Assembly: GCF_000067165.1 (NCBI RefSeq)
Contig: NC_010162.1
Coordinates: 2,666,001 to 2,730,000 of the forward strand
Source: Sorangium cellulosum So ce56
GTDB lineage: Bacteria; Myxococcota_A; Polyangia; Polyangiales; Polyangiaceae
Reading direction: 5' to 3'
DNA length: 64,000 nt
The notes under the pieces are model-generated. The model was not told the origin of the DNA and made no database searches. It was given only the letters and a program-made list of their open reading frames with translations. Positions 42,415 through 53,778 of the stretch are shown in pieces. Made by a program: the position numbers and the translations under genes. The stretch's first letter is position 1. Each line of letters opens with the position of its first letter.

Positions 42415-44118
42415 CTACACGCCCGCCGGGTTCTCGCCGGCGGCCTCGCGCTGCCGGAGCGCCTTGCGATCGACCTTGCCGCGATCGTTCCTGGGGACGT
42501 CATCGACGAAGGCGACCCAGCGCGGGTACTTGTGCTTGCTCAGCCGGTCCTTCACGAAGGCCTTGAGCTCCTGGGCGAGCTCGGCCTTCCCCTCGCCGGT
42601 GGCGACGCGGCCGCGCGCGTCGTCGCGGACCACGATGAACGCCTTCGGCTTCACGAGGCCCGCCTCCTCGGCGCCGATCACGGCGGCGAGGCTGACGGCC
42701 GGGTGCTCGGTCAGGCACTCCTCCACCTCGACCGGCGCGACCCAGACGCCGCCCACCTTGAGCAGCTCGTCGGCGCGCCCGCTGAACCAGAGGTAGCCCT
42801 CGGCATCCATGCGGAAGAGATCTCCGGTGCGGCACCAGTGGCCGTGGAAGGTGCCCCAGCTCTTCTCGCGATCCTGGAAGTAGCCGAGCGCGACCGAGTC
42901 GCCCTTCACCCACATGACGCCGGTCTCGCCGGGCGGGAGCTCGGGCGCGCCCGGCCCGGCCGCGTCCGAGGGGAGGATCTTGATCGTGTACCCCTCCACG
43001 ACGCGGCCGAGCGACCCCGGGCGCACGTCGCCGGGGCGGTTCGTGCAGTAGATGTGGAACATCTCCGCGGAGCCGATGCCGTCATAGACGTCGGCGTGGA
43101 ATCGCGCGCGGAAGCGCTCGAGGAGCGCCGGCGGCAGCGCCTCGCCCGCGGACAGGTGGAAGCGGACGCTGGAGAGGTCGAGGCGCGGCGCGCCGCGCGC
43201 CGCGCGGGCATCGTCGTCATCGAGCAGCTTGCCCATCATCGTCGGGACGTTGGTCACCACCGTCGGGCGATAGCGCTCGACGTACCGCGCGAGCGACTCC
43301 GGCGTCGGCCGCTCGACGAAGAGGCCCGACGTCGCGCCGACGGCGAAGGGGAACAAGAGGTTGGTGCCCGTGGCGTAGCCGAAGAAGAGGCGCGGCACCG
43401 AGACGGTGATGTCGTCCTTGCGGTAGCCCACGGTCGCCTTGGCGTAACGCTCGGTGTTGAAGGCGAAGTCGCGGTGCGTGTGCATGGCCGCCTTGCTCCT
43501 GCCGGTGGAGCCGGACGTGAAGAGCCAGATGGCGATGTCGTCGCGCCGGGTGGGGCGGGGGCCCGCCGGGGCGCGCTTCGCCGCGAGCGCCGCGCGCCCC
43601 TGCGCGAGGGCGCCGCGGAGCGAGGTGCCCCGCAGCGCCGCGAGGGCCGGCGAGACCGGGAGATCGGCCTCGAGATCGCCGCCGGTCGGGACCTCGGGCA
43701 CCAGCACGACGGTGCGGACGTCCGCGGCCGCGAGCGCGCCTTGAAGCGCGAGCGCCTCGGCCACGCGCGGGATCGTGACGACCGCCGCGGCCCGCGTGTA
43801 CTCGACGAGGTGCGCGAGGTCGGGCGCGGGCGCCTCGGGGTTGCCCATCGCCACGACGGCGCCGTGGCTCAGCGCCGCGAAGAAGGCCCAGACGAACGCG
43901 GGCGAGTCGTGCAGGACGATGAGCACCCGCTGCTCGAGCGCGACGCCCTCGACGGCGAGGTGCGCCTGTAGCATCCGGACCTTCTCGGCGACGTCGGCGT
44001 AGGTGTGCCGCTGATCGCCGAAGAGCAGCGCGACCTTGTCGCCGAGCCCCTCGCGCAGCCGATCGAACAGGAAGTAGTCGGCGAGGTTGAGCTCGTCAGG
44101 GAACGTCGGTGCGGTCAT
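42415..44118 (-). CDS. Benzoate/2-aminobenzoate-CoA ligase-type acid-CoA ligase
   Basis: 567 residues. ANL-superfamily adenylate former that would activate an aromatic carboxylate as its CoA thioester. Motifs: A3 P-loop WLFTSGSTGRSKA, A5 YDGIGSAEMFHIY, A7 CRTGDLF, A8 GRADELLKVGGVWVAPVEVE, and the A10 lysine in NDRGKVDRKAL. The N-terminus (NLADYFLFDRLREGLGDKVAL) and the SAEMFHIYCTNRPGDVRPG block are characteristic of the benzoate-CoA ligase family. The start is ATG at 44116-44118 after agaggaggcgtgacg. It begins 2 nt after the flavin reductase stop. Exact acid unknown. Confidence 0.9.
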   Translation of the reverse strand: MTAPTFPDELNLADYFLFDRLREGLGDKVALLFGDQRHTYADVAEKVRMLQAHLAVEGVALEQRVLIVLHDSPAFVWAFFAALSHGAVVAMGNPEAPAPDLAHLVEYTRAAAVVTIPRVAEALALQGALAAADVRTVVLVPEVPTGGDLEADLPVSPALAALRGTSLRGALAQGRAALAAKRAPAGPRPTRRDDIAIWLFTSGSTGRSKAAMHTHRDFAFNTERYAKATVGYRKDDITVSVPRLFFGYATGTNLLFPFAVGATSGLFVERPTPESLARYVERYRPTVVTNVPTMMGKLLDDDDARAARGAPRLDLSSVRFHLSAGEALPPALLERFRARFHADVYDGIGSAEMFHIYCTNRPGDVRPGSLGRVVEGYTIKILPSDAAGPGAPELPPGETGVMWVKGDSVALGYFQDREKSWGTFHGHWCRTGDLFRMDAEGYLWFSGRADELLKVGGVWVAPVEVEECLTEHPAVSLAAVIGAEEAGLVKPKAFIVVRDDARGRVATGEGKAELAQELKAFVKDRLSKHKYPRWVAFVDDVPRNDRGKVDRKALRQREAAGENPAGV

Positions 44119-44120
44119 CG

Positions 44121-45605
<1,485 letters not shown>

Positions 45606-45607
45606 GG

Positions 45608-46857
<1,250 letters not shown>

Positions 46858-46861
<4 letters not shown>

Positions 46862-47739
46862 ACGCGAGGCGTCTCCTGGCCGGTGGACCGCGGGGTGGGG
46901 GGCGCGTCGGCGTCGCCGGGCGCGGCCGGCGCGTCGCCCAGGTCGGCGCCCTCGAAGCGCGGCGGGCGCTTCGCCCTGTTCGCCTCGTGGGCCTCGCGGA
47001 AGTCGGGGTGGGCCATGCAGATGGCCTGCGCCTGCGCCTCGGCCTCGATCGCGGCGGCGAGGGGCATCGTGCGCTCGCTCTCGAGCATCTGCTTGGTGAT
47101 CGCGTGCGCGAACGCCGGCCCGCGCGCGAGGCGCTCGGCCCAGCCGCGCGCCACGCCCAGCGCGTCGCTGTCGGCGACGACGCGGTTCACGAGGCCGATG
47201 CGGAGCGCCTCGTCGGCGCCGATGAGATCGCCGAAGAAGAGCAGCTCGGCGGCGCGCCCCTGGCCGACGATGCGCGGCAGGAGGTACGAGGCGCCCATGT
47301 CGGCGCCGGACAGGCCGACCTTGGGGAAGATGAACCCGAACCGGGCGCTCGCCGCGGCGATGCGCAGGTCGCAGGCGGCGGCGATCACCGCGCCGGCGCC
47401 GACGGCGACCCCGTTGATGGCGGCGATGACCGGGCGCCGGAGCTCGCAGATGCTCTGGATCAGCGCGCCGGTCGCGCGGGTGAACTCGAGCAGCCCCCGC
47501 GCGTCGCGCGCGAGCAGCTCGGCGATGATCCCCTCCACGTCGCCGCCCGAGCAGAAGCCGCGCCCCGCTCCGGTGAGCACGACCGCGCGCGCGGCCGAGC
47601 GCTCGAGTGAGCGGAACGTGGCCGTGAGCTCGCCGTAGACCTCGAAGGTGAGGGCGTTCAGGCGGTCGGGGCGGCTCAGCGTGATCTCCGCGACGCCGCG
47701 GCTGAGCTCGAGATGGAAGGAGCGGGGTGTGAGGGTCAT
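46858..47739 (-). CDS. Crotonase-fold enoyl-CoA hydratase/isomerase-like protein lacking both usual glutamates
   Basis: 293 residues; the start is the second ATG (47737-47739), 6 nt after aggag. The fold is clear (SRPDRLNALTFEVYGELTA, GFCSGGDV, AINGVAVGAGAVIAAACDLRIA, GQGRAAELLFFGDLI). The two hydratase glutamates are replaced: GGxEL becomes GAGAVI (Val) and the PE pair becomes FPKVGLSGADMG (Lys), leaving Asp in SGAD as the obvious acidic residue. This points to hydrolase, isomerase or ring-opening chemistry, not simple hydration. The C-terminal 30 residues are disordered (Pro/Ala/Asp). 46 bp after the MarR gene. Confidence 0.88.
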
Positions 47740-47785
47740 GGGCATCTCCTGGGTCCGGCGGGCGCCGGACGCGAGCCTCGCGCGA

Positions 47786-48364
47786 TCAGGGCTTCGTCCG
47801 CGTGCGCCGCGGGGGGCTCCGTGCGCTCCGCTCGGCGTGCGCGCGGGCGCTGCCGGGGCGCGACGGGACGGGCATGTCCGGCTCGCGGAGCGTGGTGCGC
47901 AGCTTGTCGAGCAGCCGCGTCAGCGTGGAGAGCTCGGCCGGGCTCAGCCCGGAGAACACCTTCGCCACGCGCGCGGCGTGCCGCCGCTCGGCGTCGCGGA
48001 ACGCGCGCTGCCCCTTGGCGGTCAGGTGCACCCGCCACGCGCGGCGGTCGCTCGGGTCGGCCCGCCGCTCGACCATGCCGTCGCGCGCCGCGCGATCGAC
48101 GAGCCCGGTGAGGTTGCCCGCCGTGACGAGCATGCTGCGGGAGAGCGACGCGAGCGTCTGCCCGTCGCTGCGCACGAGGTTCGCGAGGAGATCGAAGCGC
48201 GGGAGGGTCATCTCGTGCTCCAGGTCCTCCCGGATGGCCGCGAGCGCGCGCTTGTGGACCGCGAGGATGCGCACCCAGGCGCGCACGGCGGCCTGGTCGC
48301 CGCGCGCGCTCTCCGGCGGGGGGACCACGGCGAGCGGCCGCCTCGCCGGCGCCCCGCGCCTCAC
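47786..48364 (-). CDS. MarR-family regulator
   Basis: 192 residues, start GTG (48362-48364) overlapping the RidA stop as GTGA. Winged helix: LPRFDLLANLVRSDGQTLASLSRSMLVTAGNLTGLVDRAARDGMVERRADPSDRRAWRVHLT (given here as key parts LPRFDLL, TLASLSRSM, GNLTGLVDRA, ADPSDRRAWRVHLT). Then a dimerisation helix GLSPAELSTLTRLLDKL and a basic disordered tail. MarR proteins commonly sense aromatic acids or their CoA esters. Encoded inside the operon, it probably autoregulates through the palindrome at 49559-49572. Confidence 0.9.
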   Translation of the reverse strand: MRRGAPARRPLAVVPPPESARGDQAAVRAWVRILAVHKRALAAIREDLEHEMTLPRFDLLANLVRSDGQTLASLSRSMLVTAGNLTGLVDRAARDGMVERRADPSDRRAWRVHLTAKGQRAFRDAERRHAARVAKVFSGLSPAELSTLTRLLDKLRTTLREPDMPVPSRPGSARAHAERSARSPPRRTRTKP

Positions 48365-48786
48365 GGGCCGCCCCCGCCGCGCGCGTCGAGCGCCGCGACG
48401 GCCTCGATCTCCACGAGCGCGCGCCGCTCGACGAGCCCCGCGACGCCGAGCAGGGCCATCGCGGGGAAATGCTTGCCGAACCGCGCCCGCCACGCGGCGC
48501 CGATCGCGCGGAGCGAGCCCCTGTACGCCTCGAGATCGGTCACGTAGACGGTCATGCGCGCGACGTCGCCCGGCTCCCCGCCGGCGGCCGCGACGATCGC
48601 GAGCACGTTGTCGAGCGCCTGGGCGAACTGCTCGGCCAGATCGTCGCTCCGGAACCGCCCGGACGCCGGGTCCCACCCGATCTGCCCCGCGATGTGCAGC
48701 GTCCTGCCGCTCGTCACGACGCCGTTGACGTAGCCTCGCGGCGCAGGCCACCCGGCCGGCTGCACGATCTCGAGATCGCCGTTCAC
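48361..48786 (-). CDS. RidA/YjgF-family protein
   Basis: 141 residues, start GTG (48784-48786) overlapping the SDR stop as GTGA. RidA fold: TLHIAGQIGWDPASGRF, FAQALDNVLAIVAAAGG, MTVYVTDLEAYRG and VEIEAVAAL. The arginine needed by imine-hydrolysing RidA (usually in a PAR-S/T motif) is not present in FPAMALLGVAGL, so this is one of the other Rid subfamilies. Rid-like proteins occur in 2-aminobenzoyl-CoA clusters, where enamine or imine intermediates arise. Confidence 0.9.
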   Translation of the reverse strand: MNGDLEIVQPAGWPAPRGYVNGVVTSGRTLHIAGQIGWDPASGRFRSDDLAEQFAQALDNVLAIVAAAGGEPGDVARMTVYVTDLEAYRGSLRAIGAAWRARFGKHFPAMALLGVAGLVERRALVEIEAVAALDARGGGGP

Positions 48787-49544
48787 CGCATCACCTGCCC
48801 CCCGTCGACCGGGATCGCCTGGCCATGGATGCTGCGCGCCTCGTCGCTGCAGAGCATCGCCACGACGAGCGCGACCTCGGCGGGCTCGACCATCCTGCCC
48901 TGGGGCGACATCGACTCGAGCGACCGCCGCGCCGCGTCCTCGCCCCGCCCGGTCTTCTCGGCGATGCGGGAGATCGCCTCGTCCGCCATCCTCGTGTTCA
49001 CCCACCCGGGGCAGACGCAGTTGATGGTCACCGGCGTCCGGGCGATCTCCAGCGCGATGGCGCGGGTCATGCCGACCATGGCGTGCTTCGACGCGCAGTA
49101 CGCGGTCGAGTAGGCGCACCCGACGAGCCCGGCGGTCGAGGCGACGTTGACGACGCGCCCGAAGCCGCGCGCGATCATCTTCGGGATCAGGGCGCGGCAG
49201 AGCGCGAAGGCGCCGGTCACGTTGACCGCGAGCATGCGGTCCCAGAGCGCGTCGCTGGTCCTGTCGAACGGCGCGCTCTCGGCGACGCCCGCGTTGTTGA
49301 CGAGCACGTCGATGCGCCCGAGCTGGGCTTCGAGCGCGGCGATCGCCGGCGGCGCGCCCTCGCGATCGCCGACGTCGAGCCGGACGGCGACGCCCCCGAC
49401 GGCCGCCGCCGTCTCCTCGATCTCGGCCTGCGTGCGGCCTGCGACGGCGACGCGCGCGCCTGCCTGCGCGAGCCGCTCGGCGATCGCCCGGCCGATGCCG
49501 CGACCCCCACCCGTGACGAGCGCGATCCTGCCTTCCAGGGACAT
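48783..49544 (-). CDS. Short-chain dehydrogenase/reductase (3-hydroxyacyl-CoA type likely)
   Basis: 253 residues from the ATG at 49542-49544 with aggtg 7 nt before; a GTG three codons upstream lacks a ribosome site. Cofactor motif TGGGRGIGRA, NNAG, catalytic Ser in VASTAG and Tyr/Lys in AYCASKHA are all present. A Cys-rich CVCPGWVNT follows. The closest style is the 3-hydroxybutyryl/acetoacetyl-CoA reductase group. First gene of the operon, directly behind the operator-like palindrome. Confidence 0.92.
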   Translation of the reverse strand: MSLEGRIALVTGGGRGIGRAIAERLAQAGARVAVAGRTQAEIEETAAAVGGVAVRLDVGDREGAPPAIAALEAQLGRIDVLVNNAGVAESAPFDRTSDALWDRMLAVNVTGAFALCRALIPKMIARGFGRVVNVASTAGLVGCAYSTAYCASKHAMVGMTRAIALEIARTPVTINCVCPGWVNTRMADEAISRIAEKTGRGEDAARRSLESMSPQGRMVEPAEVALVVAMLCSDEARSIHGQAIPVDGGQVMR

Positions 49545-49557
49545 CCGGAGCACCTAA

Positions 49558-49572
49558 ATCATATATATATGA
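49558..49572 (-). promoter_or_regulatory. Operon promoter -10 with overlapping AT palindrome (MarR operator candidate)
   Basis: TCATATATATATGA (49559-49572) is a perfect 14-bp palindrome in otherwise GC-rich DNA. The minus-strand hexamer tatgat (49563-49558) matches a -10 element; no good -35 is seen. It lies 14 bp before the SDR start codon, so a bound repressor would block transcription and the leader would be very short. Assignment to the operon's own MarR protein is inferred from position. Confidence 0.6.
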
Positions 49573-49997
49573 AGCACAGGCCGAAGTCACCCTCGTCGGC
49601 GCGCGCCGCGGCGCCCGCTCGCTGAGGTCGGAGTCGGCCACCTCGCGACGGAATGCGCGATCGGCCCCGTTTTCCTCGCTCTCCTTGATCTCCTCGCTCC
49701 TCGCTCGTCTGGCGCTCGCCGCGCGCGCCGTACGCTGCGCGTCGTCGTCTGGAACGTGGTCGGTGGAGAGCATGTGACGAAGATCAGAGCGGCCGTGGCC
49801 GAACGATCTGCGCCGCGAGGGCGGCATGGTCCGGCTCGACGGCTACTCCGCTACTCCGGCCTCGCCGGGGCGCGGAGCACGAGATCCACCCCGCGATCTC
49901 GCTCGCGCAGTCGATCGTCGACGTGGTCGATCCGATCCACTACGCTGCGCGCCTGTGCGTCGCGCCCCGCGACGGTTTCGCGGCGAAGAGCGTTTAC
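49573..49997. other. Intergenic region between the catabolic operon and the SUKH-like gene
   Basis: About 425 bp with no convincing gene. It contains ctcgct/ctcctcgct-rich low-complexity sequence at 49670-49720. The upstream side serves the minus-strand operon; no clear promoter for the plus-strand gene was seen. Confidence 0.4.
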
Positions 49998-50870
49998 ATG
50001 ACCGAGAGCATCGACCCGGATGGCACTGGCGACACGTTCGCGCCGCCTCGCGGCACCGAGATGCACGCCGTGGCGAGGGGCTTGCCGCTGCAGCCGCCGG
50101 CGGGCGCCGTGAGCGCGGCCGGCGCGCTGGCGTCGCGCGTCGCCGCGCTGCTCGCATGCGCCGGCGTGGAGGCGCGGCCTCCGGCGGCAGGGGCGGGCGC
50201 GTGGTCCCTCGCGCTGGCCGAGCCGCCGGATCTCGCGGCGCTCTACGCGGCGGCGGACGGCATCGCGCTCCCGGACGGCACGCTCCTCCTGCCGCGCGGC
50301 GACGTCGCGCGGGCGACGGCGTGGCTCGCGGAGGAGCGCTCGCTCGACTGGGCGCGCGACCTCCTGGTCATCGGGGAGCGGGAGGATCTCGTCATCGTGC
50401 TCGACCTCGACGTCGCGGGCGCGCGCGCCGGGGGCGGCGTGCTCGAGGCGCCGACCGACGGGCTCGCCTCGTTCCAGCGCGTCGCCCGCTCGGTGGTCGG
50501 CTACCTGGAGCGGCGCCTCGGCGTCGCAGGGGCCGAGGCCGCGGCGCCCGAGGTGCGGGCACGCGAGGCCGCGGCGCGCCGCGACGTCCCGGCGCTCGTC
50601 GAGGCGCTCGCGGAGGAGATGTACCCGGGCGCGGAGCGGCAGGTCGCGCATGCGGCGCTCACGCTGGGCGGGCTCCTGTCGGAGCGCGGGGACGAGGCGG
50701 CGCTGGACGCCTTCGCGCGCTCGGTCGAGGCGCGGGTCGCGGCGGCGCCGCGGGGCGCCGCGGGGCCGGAGCGGCTCGCGGCGTGGCGCGCGTGCGAGAT
50801 CGTGGCGCGAGAGGCGGGGTCGGAGGCGATCGCCGCGGCGTGCGCGGCGCGGGCGAGCGGCGGGGGGTAG
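49998..50870 (+). CDS. SMI1/KNR4 (SUKH)-like protein, uncertain start
   Basis: 290 residues if the ATG at 49998 is used; a GTG at 49923 or an ATG at 50061 are alternatives and none has a strong ribosome site. The middle (LYAAADGIALPDGTLLLPRGDVARATAWLAEE, DLLVIGEREDLVIVLDLD, TDGLASFQRVARSVVGYLE) looks like a SUKH-type fold. In bacteria this fold is frequently an immunity protein or protein-binding module. The C-terminal third is helical with repeated Ala/Arg. No toxin gene is adjacent. The low-complexity end runs into gcgggggaggcgagcggc repeats. Confidence 0.55.
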   Translation: MTESIDPDGTGDTFAPPRGTEMHAVARGLPLQPPAGAVSAAGALASRVAALLACAGVEARPPAAGAGAWSLALAEPPDLAALYAAADGIALPDGTLLLPRGDVARATAWLAEERSLDWARDLLVIGEREDLVIVLDLDVAGARAGGGVLEAPTDGLASFQRVARSVVGYLERRLGVAGAEAAAPEVRAREAAARRDVPALVEALAEEMYPGAERQVAHAALTLGGLLSERGDEAALDAFARSVEARVAAAPRGAAGPERLAAWRACEIVAREAGSEAIAAACAARASGGG

Positions 50871-50944
50871 GCGAGTGGCGCGGGGGAGGCGAGCGGCGCG
50901 GGGGTAGCGGCGGGGGCGGCGCCTCGACGCTCAGCGGATCGCGC

Positions 50945-51589
50945 TCACCGTCGGCCGCGGTTCCGGAGCATCGCTCGCCACGCGCGCACGACCGTCGTCT
51001 GGTCACCCTTGCGCACCATGAACTCCGTCAGCTCCGCGGTGTCGAGCCCCGGCAAGAACCGGCTTCGCTCCGTCTCGGCGTAGCCATCCGGGCCGAGGAG
51101 GTGGATGGAGAGCTTCCCCTTCTTCAGGAACCAGACCTCGGGCACGCCGAGCCCCGCATAGACGGAGAGCTTGTTGATCGTCCCGCTCTTCTCGATGATC
51201 TCGATCGCGAGCTCCGGGATCTCCCCGTCCTCGACCGTCCCGAGCACATAGCACTCATCCGGCTCCACCCCCCGCTGCGCGAGCCTCTTGCGGACGGTCA
51301 TGCTGCCGTACCCGCTGAGCGGCAACTCCGCCTCCTCCGCGTAGGCCTCGACGAGGCGGGCCAGGATCGTCTTCCGCCCCTCGTGCGGTCCGCCCGGGCT
51401 CATCAGCTCCAGCACGCCCTCGCAGTACGTCACCCGCACGCCAGCCCGGTCGCCGAGGGCGGCCAGGATGGCCTCGTACTGCTCCCACGAGACGTCATGA
51501 ACGACGAAGAGCTGGTCTTCCGAGCCGTCCGCCGCGACAGCGTCGGCGGCGCCGGCAGGGGAGGCGAGGAGGGGTGCAGCGGCGGCCAT
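50945..51589 (-). CDS. Uma2-family (DUF820) nuclease-fold protein
   Basis: 214 residues, start after gaggagcacgctgtc. A restriction-endonuclease-like core is recognisable: YEAILAALGDRAGVRVTYCEGVLELMSPGGPHE, PDECYVLG, EIPELAIEIIEKSGTINKLSVYAGLGVPEVWFLKKGKLSIHLL. The E-L-A-I-E and K positions match the PD-(D/E)XK pattern of Uma2. The family is expanded in cyanobacteria and large-genome bacteria; the biological role is unknown. Confidence 0.88.
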   Translation of the reverse strand: MAAAAPLLASPAGAADAVAADGSEDQLFVVHDVSWEQYEAILAALGDRAGVRVTYCEGVLELMSPGGPHEGRKTILARLVEAYAEEAELPLSGYGSMTVRKRLAQRGVEPDECYVLGTVEDGEIPELAIEIIEKSGTINKLSVYAGLGVPEVWFLKKGKLSIHLLGPDGYAETERSRFLPGLDTAELTEFMVRKGDQTTVVRAWRAMLRNRGRR

Positions 51590-51740
51590 GACAGCGTGCT
51601 CCTCCGGGGAGTATCACCGCCGGGCCGCGCCCTGGCAACCGCCGATCCGAGCGCCCGCGCACCGCTGCCCCGCTGGACGGCCCTGACGCGCGCCACGGCC
51701 TCGCCGGACGCTGCCAGGGGCGGGCCCGGGAGCCGCGCCT

Positions 51741-53138
<1,398 letters not shown>

Positions 53139-53188
53139 CGAGTTCCTTGCCTCCGGCGCGCCGAGCGCGCGCGTGCGCCGGGAGAAGG

Positions 53189-53716
53189 CTACTCGAACTG
53201 GAGCGGCTCGTCGTCGTCCCCGACGCCGAGCATCTCGAGGATCTGCCGCACCTCCATCGCGGCCTCGACCTCCGGGCCCGCGTCCAGGAAGCCCTGGAGG
53301 TGCTTCCGCGCCTGCGCGCGGTTGCCGCGGGCCGCGTACGAAAGCCCCATCGCGTGCATCGCCTCGCCGTCCTTCGGGAACCGGCGGAGCGCCTCCTTCG
53401 CCTGCGCGATCGCCCCGTCCGTGTCGCCGAGGCGACGGAGCGCGTGCGACAGGCCGACCCGCGCCCCGAGGAAGCTCGGCGCGAGCCGCACGGCGGCGCG
53501 GTAAGCGTCGCGCGCCGGCTCGAGCTGGCCGAGCTCGTAGAGCGCGTGCCCGAGCAGGTTGTACGCGTACGGGTTCGACGGGGAGGCCTTGATCACGTCG
53601 CGCAGCGCGACGAGCGCCTCCTGGACCTGCTCCTCTTGCAGGAGCTCGGCCGCCTCCTCGACGGCCTCCCAGTGGGCGGCGTCGATCGATTCGTCCACCA
53701 CGGCTCTGAGCACCAT
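53189..53716 (-). CDS. TPR-repeat protein
   Basis: 175 residues with about three to four tetratricopeptide repeats (ALVALRDVIKASPSNPYAYNLLGHALYELGQLEPARDAYRAAVRL split as ALRDVIKASPSNPYAYNLLG and ALYELGQLEPARDAYRAAVR; then IAQAKEALRRFPKDGEAMHA). The acidic tail is GVGDDDEPLQFE. No signal peptide, so it is a cytoplasmic interaction module with unknown partner. 50 bp before sthA on the same strand; co-transcription is possible. Confidence 0.88.
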   Translation of the reverse strand: MVLRAVVDESIDAAHWEAVEEAAELLQEEQVQEALVALRDVIKASPSNPYAYNLLGHALYELGQLEPARDAYRAAVRLAPSFLGARVGLSHALRRLGDTDGAIAQAKEALRRFPKDGEAMHAMGLSYAARGNRAQARKHLQGFLDAGPEVEAAMEVRQILEMLGVGDDDEPLQFE

Positions 53717-53778
53717 GGCGCGCAGTCTAGCCAGATTCGGCGCGCCGTCCTGGGCTCCTTCGTGGTACCGGCCGGGCG

